64,000 nucleotides of DNA from Gemmatimonadota bacterium (GCA_031260285.1 JAIRKD010000061.1:1-64000); one strand, 5' to 3'. Numbered from the stretch's first letter, positions 36,434 to 47,473 are shown. The notes: generated by a model not told the origin, from the sequence alone. A program made the numbers and translations.

Positions 36434-38419
36434 GTGTCTGAAGGCAACCTGCCCGATTCTGCCATGCCTGAAACCAGGCGCGCCTGGTCTTTTCTTCAGC
36501 TGCTTCGTCCACTGTCTGCGGTGGCGCTTGTGGCGATGGCGTTCTTTGTGATGGTTGGAGGGTCACAGGCTTCTCTTCCATCATCAGTGCCTTCTCTGTC
36601 CGCTCTTCCCTCATCAGAAGTCTTTCAACCGGATTCGCTCCAGTCCGGGCTCTCTCAATCCGGGCTCCTCCGGTCAGCGAGTCTCCAGTCAGAATTCCTC
36701 CAGCCAGGATTCTTTCGGTCAGAATCCCGGCAGTCCGGGTTCTTCGAGTCAGGGCTTCCTCAAACAGCCGGTCCTCTGGATCCGGAAGCAGCGGCCTGGG
36801 TGGAGCAAACCCTTGCATCACTTGACCTTCGCGGGCGTGTGGCCCAGCTCGTCTTCCCCTGGATCATTGGTGGGCGGACTGCTCCGAATACCGCCGAGTA
36901 CCGCCGGATCCGGGCTTCGATTGTGGAAGACGGGGTGGGCGGGATCATCATCGGACGGGGGCAGGCAGCCGAGTTTGCCCCGATGCTCAACGGACTCCAG
37001 GAGCTGACAAAGCTGCCTCTGCTGGTCATCTCCGATCTGGAGACGGGGCCGGGTCAGCGGATGACGGGTGGTACCCTTGTGCCCCCCGCCATGGCGATCG
37101 GCGCGGCGGGTGACAGGGATCTCGCGTACCGGGCCGGTCAGCTGACGGCCGTGGAGGCCCGGGCGGCGGGAATCCATGTGACGCTCGGGCCCGTTCTGGA
37201 TGTCAACTCCAATCCGCTGAACCCCATCATCAACGTCCGTTCGTTTGGGGAGGATCCGGCGCGGGTGGCGGAGATCGCGCAGGCCTGGATCGCCGGTGCC
37301 CGTGCGGGTGGCCTGCTGACCATCCCCAAACACTTCCCCGGCCATGGCGCGACGGAGACCGATTCCCATATCGGGCTCGCCACGGTTACCGCCTCCCGCG
37401 AGGTGCTGGAGAAGCTGGATCTGGTGCCTTTCATCTCCGCCGCCCGGACGGGGGTGGACGGATTCCTGGTCGGGCATATCACTGTCCCGGCGGTGGACGG
37501 GCCCAATGCACCGCCGGCTTCGCTCTCCCCCGCGATTGTCACGGGGATTCTCCGCAATCAGATCGGATTTGACGGGCTGGTATTCACGGACGCCATGAAC
37601 ATGGGCGCGATCACCGCCAACTGGGGTGTGCAGGAGGCCTCCATCCTCGCGCTTCTCGCGGGTGTTGATGCGCTTCTGCAGCCCCCTGGTGAGCGGTCGG
37701 TGATCAACGCGGTTGTTGCCGCTGTCCGGTCGGGGAGGATCCCGGAGTCGCGCATCGAAGAGGCGGCCCGTCGCGTTCTGACCGCAAAAGCAGCGGCTGG
37801 TCTTCATAAGGGCGCGCTGGTACCGGTTCCCTCACCACGCCCGTCAGCGGAGCACGCCGCGGTTGCCGCACGGCTTGCCGCCGCCTCCCTGACGCTTGTC
37901 CGGGACCGGGACAGGCTGGTGCCACTCCCCCGCGGCTCCACCCGTGTGCTGCACGTGGCGTACAGTCTGGATGACAGCTTCCGCGCGCCCACCTTCTCTT
38001 CAACGCTTGAGCGAGCGGGCTACCAGGTGACCACGGAAACCGTCTCTCCGAACTCCACCGCGGAGCGCTTCCGCGCGCTCACCAGTCGCGCAAAAGCCGC
38101 TGATCTGGTGGTGGTTTCGGCGAATCTGGTTCCGCGCGAATACCGGGGACCGCTGGCACTTCGCGACCGTTATTCCAGCTTTGTTGAAGGGTTGATCGTG
38201 GACGGGGTTCCGATGGTCGCTGTCTCGTTCGGCAGCCCGTATCTGCTGGATTACTTTCCATCCATCTCCTCGTACCTCATCGCCTGGAGCACCGGGGTGG
38301 AGAGTCAGCGGGCTGCGGCGCAGGCTCTGGCCGGACAGATTCCCATCACCGGTCACCTGCCCGTGTCTCTTCCCCCTTATCATACGATCGGGGAAGGAGT
38401 TACAAGGAATGTGCGATAG
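36434..38419 (+). CDS. Glycoside hydrolase family 3 protein (NagZ-like) with N-terminal anchor and repeat linker
   Basis: A 661-residue protein. A membrane or signal segment (LSAVALVAMAFFVMVGGSQA) leads into a roughly 65-residue linker of degenerate five-residue units (LQSGL, SQSGL, LQSEF, LQPGF, RQSGF). A GH3 catalytic domain follows: LRGRVAQLVFPWIIGG, the NagZ-type KHFPGHGATETDSH loop and FTDAMNMGAI with the nucleophile Asp. A C-terminal alpha/beta domain completes it. It likely removes N-acetylglucosamine or a related sugar outside the cytoplasm; cytoplasmic NagZ lacks such a leader. GTG start, with ATG 36464 as alternative. Confidence 0.88.
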   Translation: MSEGNLPDSAMPETRRAWSFLQLLRPLSAVALVAMAFFVMVGGSQASLPSSVPSLSALPSSEVFQPDSLQSGLSQSGLLRSASLQSEFLQPGFFRSESRQSGFFESGLPQTAGPLDPEAAAWVEQTLASLDLRGRVAQLVFPWIIGGRTAPNTAEYRRIRASIVEDGVGGIIIGRGQAAEFAPMLNGLQELTKLPLLVISDLETGPGQRMTGGTLVPPAMAIGAAGDRDLAYRAGQLTAVEARAAGIHVTLGPVLDVNSNPLNPIINVRSFGEDPARVAEIAQAWIAGARAGGLLTIPKHFPGHGATETDSHIGLATVTASREVLEKLDLVPFISAARTGVDGFLVGHITVPAVDGPNAPPASLSPAIVTGILRNQIGFDGLVFTDAMNMGAITANWGVQEASILALLAGVDALLQPPGERSVINAVVAAVRSGRIPESRIEEAARRVLTAKAAAGLHKGALVPVPSPRPSAEHAAVAARLAAASLTLVRDRDRLVPLPRGSTRVLHVAYSLDDSFRAPTFSSTLERAGYQVTTETVSPNSTAERFRALTSRAKAADLVVVSANLVPREYRGPLALRDRYSSFVEGLIVDGVPMVAVSFGSPYLLDYFPSISSYLIAWSTGVESQRAAAQALAGQIPITGHLPVSLPPYHTIGEGVTRNVR

Positions 38420-38567
38420 GCTGGATCCGTCTGACGGGAATATGCATGGAATCCCGTAAAATTTCCGGGATTCCTCCGTTGCGGCACCCGTGGAGCGGAC
38501 TCTAGATTGCACTAAGTGTCTATGAATCAATGCTTTGAATATATATTCCACCGAGAGAGAAAAACCC

Positions 38568-39791
38568 GTGCCGAGCTCTGCTGCCAGCCAGACATCATCC
38601 AGAACGGATGAGTTGATCGAGATAGAGACGCATTGGGGCGCGCCGAACTACAAGCCGTTGCCGGTGGTGATCGAACGGGCTGAGGGGGTGTGGCTGTATG
38701 ACGTTGACGGCCGTCGATACATGGACTGCCTGAGCGCGTACTCAGCGGTGAACCAGGGGCACGCGCATCCGCGGATTCTGCAGACAATGATTGAACAGGC
38801 GCACAAGGTGACACTCACCTCCCGTGCGTTCCGGAACGATCAGCTCCCTCTCTTCTGCCAGGAAGTCGCGGAGCTCTGCGGGATGGAGATGGTGCTGCCG
38901 ATGAACACCGGCGTTGAGGCGGTGGAGACTGCGATCAAGGCCGCCCGCCGTTACGGCTACCGGATCAAGGGGATCGCTGAGGACAGGGCCGAGATCATTG
39001 TCTGTGCCAACAACTTCCACGGACGTACCACAACGGTGGTCGGGTTCTCGTCGGATGCGGAATATCGTGACGGATTCGGGCCGTTTGCTCCGGGTTTTGT
39101 GATTGTCCCGTTCGGCGACATTGAGGCACTGAAAGCGGCGATCAGGCCGGAGACCTGCGCCTTCCTTTTCGAGCCGATCCAGTGTGAGGCGGGGATCAAT
39201 ATTCCGCCGGATGGCTTCCTCCGTGAGGCGATTGAGCTCTGCCGCAGCCAGGGCGTGCTTGCGATTGCTGATGAGATCCAGACGGCACTGGGGCGAACGG
39301 GGCGGATGTTCGCCTGTGATCATGAGGACGTCCGGCCGGATATCTTCATCCTCGGGAAGGCGCTTTCGGGGGGCTTCTATCCAGTTTCAGCGGTTGTGGG
39401 TTCGCGGGAGGTTCTTGAGCTCTTCGAGCCGGGAAGCCATGGCAGCACCTACGGCGGGAACCCGCTGGGGTGCGCGGTGGCGCGTACGGCGCTTGCCGTC
39501 ACCCGGGATGAGGATCTGGTGGAGCGCTCGCGGGAGCTGGGGAGCTGGTTCCTGGGCGAGCTCCGCGAACTGCTGGCAAACAACCCCGCCATCGTGGAGA
39601 TTCGTGGCCGGGGGCTGCTGATCGGGATTGAGCTGAACGTCCGGGCCCGCCCCTTCTGTGAGGCGCTTCAGGAACGGGGTCTCCTCTGCAAGGAGACGCA
39701 TGATTTTGTGATCCGGCTGGCTCCGCCGCTGATCACGCATAAGGAGGAGCTGGAGTTTGCCCTGGAGCACCTGAAGGCGGTGCTGGGCTGA
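38568..39791 (+). CDS. rocD: Ornithine aminotransferase
   Basis: 407 residues from GTG 38568, chosen for the GAGAGA site upstream. A TTG at 38535 would add 11 residues. Class-III PLP aminotransferase signatures: [20 protein letters not shown] at the start is specific to ornithine aminotransferases, with the PLP-Lys in [18 protein letters not shown]. It converts ornithine to glutamate semialdehyde, linking arginine and proline metabolism. The gene is followed by a palindrome-rich intergenic region. Confidence 0.93.
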   Translation: MPSSAASQTSSRTDELIEIETHWGAPNYKPLPVVIERAEGVWLYDVDGRRYMDCLSAYSAVNQGHAHPRILQTMIEQAHKVTLTSRAFRNDQLPLFCQEVAELCGMEMVLPMNTGVEAVETAIKAARRYGYRIKGIAEDRAEIIVCANNFHGRTTTVVGFSSDAEYRDGFGPFAPGFVIVPFGDIEALKAAIRPETCAFLFEPIQCEAGINIPPDGFLREAIELCRSQGVLAIADEIQTALGRTGRMFACDHEDVRPDIFILGKALSGGFYPVSAVVGSREVLELFEPGSHGSTYGGNPLGCAVARTALAVTRDEDLVERSRELGSWFLGELRELLANNPAIVEIRGRGLLIGIELNVRARPFCEALQERGLLCKETHDFVIRLAPPLITHKEELEFALEHLKAVLG

Positions 39792-39889
39792 GGGAACGGT
39801 GGGTTTGATCGGTTCGGAATACGCGCCGGGGCAGCTTCGGCGCGCCTGCCAACCAGGTGCACTCCACGGCATGCAGCCGCACCCGTGAT

Positions 39890-39916
39890 GCAGGGGCGTT
39901 GCGTGCAACGCCCTGC
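39890..39916. repeat. Imperfect palindromic repeat, GCAGGGGCG family
   Basis: Arms GCAGGGGCGTTGC and GCAACGCCCTGC (one-base bulge), lying between rocD and fic. It shares GGGGCG/CGCCC outer arms with the repeat at 1832. It may act as a terminator between these convergent genes. Confidence 0.55.
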
Positions 39917-39997
39917 TGGTTCGGAGAGGCGGATTCCGCCCACGGGATCCGGGGCCGGATTTCCGGACCATCCCGGGGGTGCGCCGTCGAACACGGA

Positions 39998-40018
39998 GGG
40001 CGGGTTTGAAACCCGCCC
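39998..40018. repeat. Palindromic repeat with GGTTTGAAACC core
   Basis: 10-bp arms GGGCGGGTTT/AAACCCGCCC around a single G, followed by TTACCCCC. A second copy of the same core lies at 41881-41909, with similar (G)TAAGGG/CCCTAC flanks. Confidence 0.65.
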
Positions 40019-40049
40019 TTACCCCCGATTTCATCCGTGACGGATATCC

Positions 40050-41381
40050 TCAGGAATTCTTCCGTTCAGCGGGGTTTCCCAGCCGGGATTCCAGATCCGG
40101 TGCCGGTGTAAATACAAACGCCCTCCCACGTTTCTTCCGCAGAAGGAATCCCCGCTTCTCCAGTTCCAGCAGATCCGTTCTGGCGGTCTGATAGACCACC
40201 TTGTGGCTCATGCCATGGGACCCGAAGGTGTATTCCTGCCTCGGATTTTTCAGAGCATGTTCCAGCAGAGCCAGCTGCCGGTGGTTCAGATCTTCTCCTT
40301 GAAGCCTGTTTTCGACCTCACTCGTTCTCTCCATTTCTTTGGAGAGATAGTCCCGAAGCTCATCAAGCGCCCGCTGTAACACCTCAAGCTGATACAGGAG
40401 GAAGTAGGTGAGGTCGTTGTCGTCGGTCTCCGTCCGCAGGAACGAATCACCATACTTTGCCGGTGCTTTCCGAAGAATCTTTGAAATGGAAAGAAACTCC
40501 GTGAGCCAGTATCCTTCCGACAGCATCGCCCAGTAGAACAGTGCCCGGGCTGTTCTCCCGTTCCCATCCACAAACGGGTGGTCGTACGCGAGCCAGAAGT
40601 GCAGGGCAACCGCCCGTACCAGAGGATGTACAAACGGCTTGTCGGATTTTGCGTTCGCAAAGTCACACATCATCCTGACGCGGGCTTCCAGCTCAGTTGC
40701 CTTCGGTGGATGATGGAGGATGTTGCCGCGCCGGTCTTCGATGACGATGTCGTCACTTCGGCGGAAGCGTCCCGCGTCATCCGGATCGTCCAGAGTGTTG
40801 CGCGTAACGATCTCGTGGAGTTCGAGCAGCATTTCTACGGTCAGAGGCTTTCCGACCTCTTCCTGGACAAACAACATCGCCTGGTAGTTGTTCAGGATCA
40901 TCCACTCGCTCCGGTTCCGGGGGGCGCGTTCCGAACGAAGCATGTTCTCAGCAACCCGTCTTGTGGTTGCCGCGCCCTCCAGCTGACTGGAGGTGATGGA
41001 TTCTTCAATCAGTGCGTTGACGATATACCGGTCCCGTGTGGCCGGATTTTTCACTGATACAGGGACTTTGATCTGGCCGCCGGCTCCTCTGTCCATTTCG
41101 TGCAGCAACCGCTGGATCGGGTCGGGAATCCAGTAAACGAAGTTTTTTCCGCGGGTATCGGTGAGCGGGATTTTTTTGAGTTGGGAGGATCGGGAGGATT
41201 TGATTCCGAACCACCATTCTCTCAGCGATAGTCCGTCAGGTGGAGTCCGATGCCGGAGTTCATCCCAGTGCAGGTATTTCCCTTCAGGTAGCGGATCGAT
41301 GGAGAAAAGATCTTCAAACCGCTTCGCCTTCAGGGCTTCCTGGAGTAATTCTCCGTAGGGCGGTGGTGGAATGAGGCTCAC
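40050..41381 (-). CDS. Fic-domain AMP-transferase (class II) with C-terminal winged helix
   Basis: A 443-residue protein. An N-terminal helical region holds the inhibitory motif ESITSSQLEGA (class II S/TxxxEG form). The Fic core has HPFVDGNGRTARALFYW, which carries the HPFxDGNGR active site. The C-terminus LNHRQLALLEHALKNPRQEYTFGSH is followed by a winged-helix region ending RGFLLRKKRGRAFVF. It probably AMPylates target proteins; the inhibitory Glu is intact. Upstream lie two inverted repeats with shared half-sites and a 12-bp tandem repeat, so autoregulation is plausible. Surroundings are AT-rich. Toxin, regulator or defence roles are all possible. Confidence 0.9.
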   Translation of the reverse strand: MSLIPPPPYGELLQEALKAKRFEDLFSIDPLPEGKYLHWDELRHRTPPDGLSLREWWFGIKSSRSSQLKKIPLTDTRGKNFVYWIPDPIQRLLHEMDRGAGGQIKVPVSVKNPATRDRYIVNALIEESITSSQLEGAATTRRVAENMLRSERAPRNRSEWMILNNYQAMLFVQEEVGKPLTVEMLLELHEIVTRNTLDDPDDAGRFRRSDDIVIEDRRGNILHHPPKATELEARVRMMCDFANAKSDKPFVHPLVRAVALHFWLAYDHPFVDGNGRTARALFYWAMLSEGYWLTEFLSISKILRKAPAKYGDSFLRTETDDNDLTYFLLYQLEVLQRALDELRDYLSKEMERTSEVENRLQGEDLNHRQLALLEHALKNPRQEYTFGSHGMSHKVVYQTARTDLLELEKRGFLLRKKRGRAFVFTPAPDLESRLGNPAERKNS

Positions 41382-41414
41382 TTCGTATCCCTCTCCCAGG
41401 TGAACTGCTGATAT

Positions 41415-41441
41415 AATACTAAATTCTACTGAATTAGTATT
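41415..41441 (-). promoter_or_regulatory. Operator-like inverted repeat over the fic promoter
   Basis: AATACTAA at 41415-41422 and its complement TTAGTATT at 41434-41441. On the minus strand, TTGAAA and TAGTAT separated by 18 bases form a plausible promoter that overlaps this repeat. It starts 34 bp upstream of the fic start codon. Confidence 0.6.
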
Positions 41442-41471
41442 TCAAAAGAGGAAATCAGTTCCCACCACTGA

Positions 41472-41591
41472 AAAACATCCATCAAAACATCCATCAAAAC
41501 ATCCATCAAAACATCCATCAAAACATCCATCAAAACATCCATCAAAACATCCATCAAAACATCCATCAAAACATCCATCAAAACATCCATC
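41472..41591. repeat. Perfect 12-bp tandem repeat, ten copies
   Basis: The unit AAAACATCCATC is repeated ten times without any mismatch over 120 bp, about 90 bp upstream of the fic start. Perfect identity implies recent expansion and likely copy-number variability. Confidence 0.95.
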
Positions 41592-41602
41592 AAAAACTAA
41601 TC

Positions 41603-41631
41603 AATTACTAATTAATATCAAATTAGTAATT
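41603..41631. promoter_or_regulatory. Second operator-like inverted repeat upstream of fic
   Basis: AATTACTAATT (41603-41613) and AATTAGTAATT (41621-41631), perfect 11-bp arms around 7 bases. It shares the TACTAA/TTAGTA half-site with the repeat at 41415-41441, on the other side of the tandem array. Confidence 0.7.
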
Positions 41632-41648
41632 TGTTTTCCTCATAAAAA

Positions 41649-41677
41649 ACGCGGAGAGAAATGACTCCTCTCCGCGT
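41649..41677 (-). terminator. Intrinsic terminator of thiC
   Basis: 10-bp stem ACGCGGAGAG/CTCTCCGCGT; on the minus strand it is followed by TTTTTT. It lies downstream of thiC. The interval 41678-42040 contains only palindromic repeats (41793-41812 and 41881-41909) and no gene. Confidence 0.8.
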
Positions 41678-41792
41678 ATCTGTTCTCGATATTTCTCGTA
41701 GATTCGGGGTGCCCAGGATAGAGATCATCGCGTGAGGGCGTTGATGATCATTTCACCCCCCGCACCACCTGTTGCGGGGGGATGAGCTGGCC

Positions 41793-41812
41793 GGGCGTGG
41801 CACGCCACGCCC
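41793..41812. repeat. Palindromic repeat with TGGCACGCCA core
   Basis: 9-bp arms GGGCGTGGC/GCCACGCCC around AC, followed by CCTAC. A member of the palindromic family seen at 1832. Confidence 0.6.
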
Positions 41813-41880
41813 CTACAGATATGACGGGCGGGATGCCGTCGTTGTTGACGCCTTTCCATTGTTATTCACCACGGATGCGC

Positions 41881-41909
41881 GTAAGGGCAGGTTTGAAACC
41901 CGTCCCTAC
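41881..41909. repeat. Palindromic repeat with GGTTTGAAACC core (copy 2)
   Basis: GTAAGGGCAGGTTT-G-AAACCCGTCCCTAC, imperfect at two arm positions. The core is identical to that of the repeat at 39998-40018 and the outer arms match the GTAGGGG family. Confidence 0.6.
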
Positions 41910-42040
41910 CGGATCGCCCCGCAACCTGCACAGAACCGGACCTTCTTTCCTCTTTCCGGAAATACATTGTTCCCCGCGGTGTCCCGGATAGATCTCACAC
42001 TGCTGTCTCTTCGTGCCTTTCGTGTTCTTTGTGTGAGATC

Positions 42041-43861
<1,821 letters not shown>

Positions 43862-43892
43862 TCACCGGGTACCGGACTTTCAGACTCGCACC

Positions 43893-43972
43893 GCTCTCCC
43901 TACGCCGGAATGACCCGGGTCAGGTTCCAAGGGACTCTCTCAACCCCGCATCGCGGGATACCCCTGGCGGCT
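43893..43972 (-). ncRNA. TPP riboswitch (THI element)
   Basis: Read on the minus strand it has CCAGGGGTATCCC near its 5' end and then GGGGTTGAGAGAG (the CUGAGA-type P3 loop). The conserved core GGAACCTGACCCGGGTCATTCCGGCGTAGGGA follows in several segments, matching the thi-box GAACCTGATC-TGGATAATGCCAGCGTAGGGA. It binds thiamine pyrophosphate and shuts down thiC. Confidence 0.92.
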
Positions 43973-44034
43973 GCTCACGAAGCTATGGGAAGCGGGTCAC
44001 CCCGGCAACGGCAGAAGGAGCTGGCGCCGGCCTT

Positions 44035-45036
44035 CTACTCCTCCTGATCGTCCCCCGCCAGCAGCCGCAGGTAGCTTCCGAACCGGGATGGCGCAATCAA
44101 CCCCGCATCCGCGGCCTGGGCAACAAGGCAGCCCGGCTCATGGCTGTGGGTACATGATGTACCGAACCGGCAGCGGCCGAGGTAAGGTTCAAACTCGGGG
44201 AAGAAGGTATCCAGCGATTCGGAGGGAACATCCCAGAGACCGATCTCGCGGAGCCCCGGGGTATCCGCGACGTAGCCGCCACCATCCAGCCGGATCATCT
44301 CCGCGGTTACGGTAGTGTGACGGCCCTTGTTCACCGCCTCGCTCACCGCGCCGACACGCAGCCCGAGCCCTGGCTGTAACCGGTTGAGCAGACTCGACTT
44401 GCCTACCCCTGATGGCCCCGTGAGGGCGGACGCCCCGTGCGCGAGAACCTCCCGCAGCGTCTCGATTCCCTCACCCGTGGTCACCGAGGTGAAGAGGACC
44501 CCGTACCCGATCTCCTGATAGATGCGGAAGCGCTCCGCGGCCCCGTCAGGGGAGAGCAGATCCGCCTTGTTGGCGACGATCAGCGGGGTGACTTCGCTGC
44601 TTTCGCAGAGGACGAGAAAGCGGTCCAGCATGCGGAAGTGCGGGTCCGGGTTGGCGACCGCAAAGACAATCACCACCCGCTCCACATTCGCGACAATCAC
44701 CTTGGGTCTGGGGGCCCGACCTGGGGCCCGCCGTACCAGCGCGGTGGTCCGGTCCTCTACGCTTTCGATTGTCCATGCCTCACCGGGTCGTTCGGGAGGC
44801 GCAACCACCACCCGATCCCCGATGACCACCCGTTCACCCGATTTCGGTTCACGTTTCAGTCTTCCCCGGAGGACGGCTTCAACCATCCCCGTTTCCACTT
44901 CCACATCGTAGACCCCGCCCCGTGAGCGAAGGACCAGACCCGGAAGTGGCGCGGGCATCGGGGGTTCTGAAACAAGAATGGCACCCTCCGGGGATGCGGA
45001 GGATGCCATTTTTGTATGAAGCTTCTTTTTTGCCAA
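44035..45036 (-). CDS. rsgA: Ribosome small-subunit-dependent GTPase RsgA
   Basis: A 333-residue circularly permuted GTPase. An N-terminal OB fold (SGERVVIGDRVVV) is followed by NKADLL (G4), GPSGVGKSSLLN (G1) and DTPGLRE (G3). The zinc motif near the end is CRFGTSCTHSHEPGCLV. It matures the 30S subunit. The start lies 5 bases after the sigma-factor gene stop on the same strand, so the two are likely co-transcribed. Confidence 0.95.
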   Translation of the reverse strand: MAKKKLHTKMASSASPEGAILVSEPPMPAPLPGLVLRSRGGVYDVEVETGMVEAVLRGRLKREPKSGERVVIGDRVVVAPPERPGEAWTIESVEDRTTALVRRAPGRAPRPKVIVANVERVVIVFAVANPDPHFRMLDRFLVLCESSEVTPLIVANKADLLSPDGAAERFRIYQEIGYGVLFTSVTTGEGIETLREVLAHGASALTGPSGVGKSSLLNRLQPGLGLRVGAVSEAVNKGRHTTVTAEMIRLDGGGYVADTPGLREIGLWDVPSESLDTFFPEFEPYLGRCRFGTSCTHSHEPGCLVAQAADAGLIAPSRFGSYLRLLAGDDQEE

Positions 45037-45041
45037 AAGGA

Positions 45042-45950
45042 TTACGCCGCGAATGAGGCCAGAGCGACGCCCTCATCTCCCTCACGGAGACGCTTCAGCG
45101 CGCGATCACGAAGCTGGCGGATGCGCTCGCGGGTCACCCCGAGGAGTGCTCCGATCTCCTCAAGCGTATGTTCCCGCCCGCCGTCCAGCCCGAAGTAGAG
45201 CCGCAGGACCTTTGCGTCGCGGGGCTGCAACGTGTCCAGAGCGCGACCAACCCGCTCAGTCAGCAGCCGCTCCTCCACCTCTTCCTCCGTGACGATGGCT
45301 TCATCCGAGATGAAACGGTCCATCAGCTGGGAGTCCTCGCCCTCACCAATCGGAGCGTCGAGGCGGATCTCCGCGGCGTTCAGCGTCTGGAGGCTTTCGA
45401 TGATCTCCGGAGAGAGCCCCGTAGCCACCGAAAGCTCCAGGGGAGACGGGTCGTGCCCGATCTCCTGCTTCAGGCGCTCACGCTCGCGGAAGATCTTGGC
45501 CAGATCCGATGCCCGGTTGAGGGGCACCCGCACGGCGCGGCCCTGATTGGCGAGCGCGGACAGAATCGCCTGCCGGATCCACCAGACCGCGTAGGAGATG
45601 AACTTCACACCCTGCTCGGGATCAAATTTCCGCGCCGCCGTGACCAGACCGACGTTCCCCTCCTGGATCAGATCCGAGAGGCTCACCCCGCGGTTCTGGT
45701 ACTTCTTCGCCACGGAAATGACAAACCGGAGGTTCGCGCGCACCAGCTCCTGCACCGCGATCTCATCGCCGACCTGCGCGCGCCGACCAAGCTCGATCTC
45801 CTCGGCGGGCTTCAGCAGCTGGTGTGTGCTGACCTCCTTGAGGTACTGATCAAGACTCGATTGATCTTCTGCGGACGGTACGTTGAACCCCTCACGCAAT
45901 GCGGGAGGTACGCGCTTCCGCTTTCTGGTTTTACGTGCAGCCGTAGCCAT
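45042..45950 (-). CDS. RNA polymerase sigma-70 factor (RpoD/RpoS-like, group 2)
   Basis: A 302-residue sigma factor. Region 1.2 is SSLDQYLKEVSTHQLLKPAEEIELG. Region 2 is ANLRFVISVAKKYQNRGVSLSDLIQEGNVGLVTAARKFDPEQGVKFISYAVWWIRQAI. Region 4 ends with REHTLEEIGALLGVTRERIRQLRDRALKRLRE. It lacks the long region 1.1 and non-conserved insert of a full RpoD, so it may be the principal or an alternative sigma. The neighbouring gene is rsgA. Confidence 0.93.
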   Translation of the reverse strand: MATAARKTRKRKRVPPALREGFNVPSAEDQSSLDQYLKEVSTHQLLKPAEEIELGRRAQVGDEIAVQELVRANLRFVISVAKKYQNRGVSLSDLIQEGNVGLVTAARKFDPEQGVKFISYAVWWIRQAILSALANQGRAVRVPLNRASDLAKIFRERERLKQEIGHDPSPLELSVATGLSPEIIESLQTLNAAEIRLDAPIGEGEDSQLMDRFISDEAIVTEEEVEERLLTERVGRALDTLQPRDAKVLRLYFGLDGGREHTLEEIGALLGVTRERIRQLRDRALKRLREGDEGVALASFAA

Positions 45951-46328
45951 GATATTCGTATCGGAAAACGCAAGGATCTGCGTTTTAAATCAGGTTCTGT
46001 TTATCGCGTATCCGAGGCCTGCAAGTCTTTGGCCGTGAGGGAGGTAACTCCTGTCTGGATTCCCCCTCGACAACAGGCCCGCATCTGCCTTCGGATCTCC
46101 ACTTCATCCACACAGGTGGCCAGCGGCTATGTACCGTCAGCTATCTCCGTGGTTCCACCTTCTGCCTGTCGGGGTGAGTTCACCGCTTCCCAAGTTGCTG
46201 GGAATCAACCGGTTCCGCGATTGCTTCGGAGGATCGGTTCACCGCCGTCCCCGCCGGTCGCTCTCTGCGTCACCCCGGGTTGTCTTCCTGGTCACTTTCC
46301 CGGCCCCTGTCGGGTATCACACACCGGG
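45951..46328. other. 378-bp intergenic region, no gene seen
   Basis: Holds the promoter of the sigma-factor gene at its left edge (AT-rich around 45960-46010). No coding frame has family character. Confidence 0.35.
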
Positions 46329-47309
46329 TTACCAGTACAGTACAATCTTCCCGGTTGTAGTGTTGCTCTCCAGAAGACGGTGAGCTTCTCCGATCTGCTC
46401 AAACGGGAAGGTCCGGTCTGTCACGGGCCGGATGCGTCCGGATTCGAAAAGCGGCACCACGGACTCCGTAAACGCGGAGGCGAGGGTGGTCCGTTCATCC
46501 AGCGGACGGGAGCGCATCACTGTGCCGATCAGCCGCAGCCGTTCCCGGAGCAGCAGTGCCAGATCCGTCTCCGCGCGGGCGCCACCCATTACGCCGATCA
46601 CGATGATACGGCCCAGAGGCGCGGCCAGCCGGAGGTTTGCGGCGTGGTATGATCCCCCGACCAGATCAAGGATGACGTTGACCTTGTCCGGCTCGCAGAT
46701 CTCCCTGACTCTCTCCGGCCAGTCCTCGCGGGAGCTGTTGATCGGATGATCCAGTCCGAGCGGAAGGACATCTGTGAGCTTGGCCGGCGTCCGGGAGCTC
46801 CCCAGGGTGATGGCTCCAGAGGCGCTGGCCAGCTGGACGGCGGCTGTGCCCACACCGCTGGCGACAGCGTGGATCAGCACACGTTCTCCCTCGCGCAGAC
46901 CCGCGAGCGGGAGAAGCGCATCAAACGCCGTCATAAACGCCTCAGGGATCGCTGCCGCCTCCATCCAGTCCATGTCGCGCGGAACGGGGATCAGCTCACC
47001 CTCCTCCGCGAGAACGAACTCCGCGTGTGCGCCTCCACCCACAAGCCCCATCACCCGGTCGCCAGTCACAAACCGTGTGACACCAGCGCCCACCGTATCC
47101 ACTTCGCCTGTGTATTCGAGGCCGGGGATGTCCGACGGGTACCCGGGTGGGGCGGGGTAGACCCCACGGCGCTGGAGAAGGTCCGCCCGGTTCAGTGCGG
47201 AGGCATAAACCCGTATCCGCAGCTGGCCGGGGCCCGGAACGGGAACAGGCCGGTCTTCCAGCCGGAGGTTCTCAGGACCCCCGGGTCGGGGGATGATGAC
47301 CGCTTTCAC
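46329..47309 (-). CDS. Zinc-independent NAD(P)H:quinone oxidoreductase (MDR superfamily)
   Basis: A 326-residue protein. It has SALNRADLLQRRGVYPAPPGYPSDIPGLEYTGEV, the TP53I3/QOR-type N-terminus, and LIHAVASGVGTAAVQLASASGA as the nucleotide-binding motif. It probably reduces quinones or enones with NAD(P)H. The catalytic zinc ligands of alcohol dehydrogenases are absent. It is followed upstream by a hairpin and lon. Confidence 0.9.
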   Translation of the reverse strand: MKAVIIPRPGGPENLRLEDRPVPVPGPGQLRIRVYASALNRADLLQRRGVYPAPPGYPSDIPGLEYTGEVDTVGAGVTRFVTGDRVMGLVGGGAHAEFVLAEEGELIPVPRDMDWMEAAAIPEAFMTAFDALLPLAGLREGERVLIHAVASGVGTAAVQLASASGAITLGSSRTPAKLTDVLPLGLDHPINSSREDWPERVREICEPDKVNVILDLVGGSYHAANLRLAAPLGRIIVIGVMGGARAETDLALLLRERLRLIGTVMRSRPLDERTTLASAFTESVVPLFESGRIRPVTDRTFPFEQIGEAHRLLESNTTTGKIVLYW

Positions 47310-47473
47310 TGACTGTTATCCCGCCCTTCCCCCGGGTCTGTCTTCATCCTGTTCCGGAGCTTCCATCCATTTCCGGATTCTGCCCGTACCGGAAGGTCCA
47401 TGGATCTTCCGGTACCGAATACACAGCTATTCATAAACAACCATAGTGAGTGCGGCATCGTTCCCGGAAACAG

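Noticed and set aside
36291..36821. Minus-strand frame opposite the GH3 leader with repeats
   Set aside because: Its periodicity is only the mirror of the repeat linker encoded on the plus strand.
41472..41591. Ten-copy 12-bp array considered as a CRISPR array
   Set aside because: The copies are contiguous without spacers, the unit is too short, and no cas gene is nearby.
45168..46652. Long plus-strand frame opposite the sigma factor and oxidoreductase
   Set aside because: Antisense shadow spanning two certain genes and their gap.
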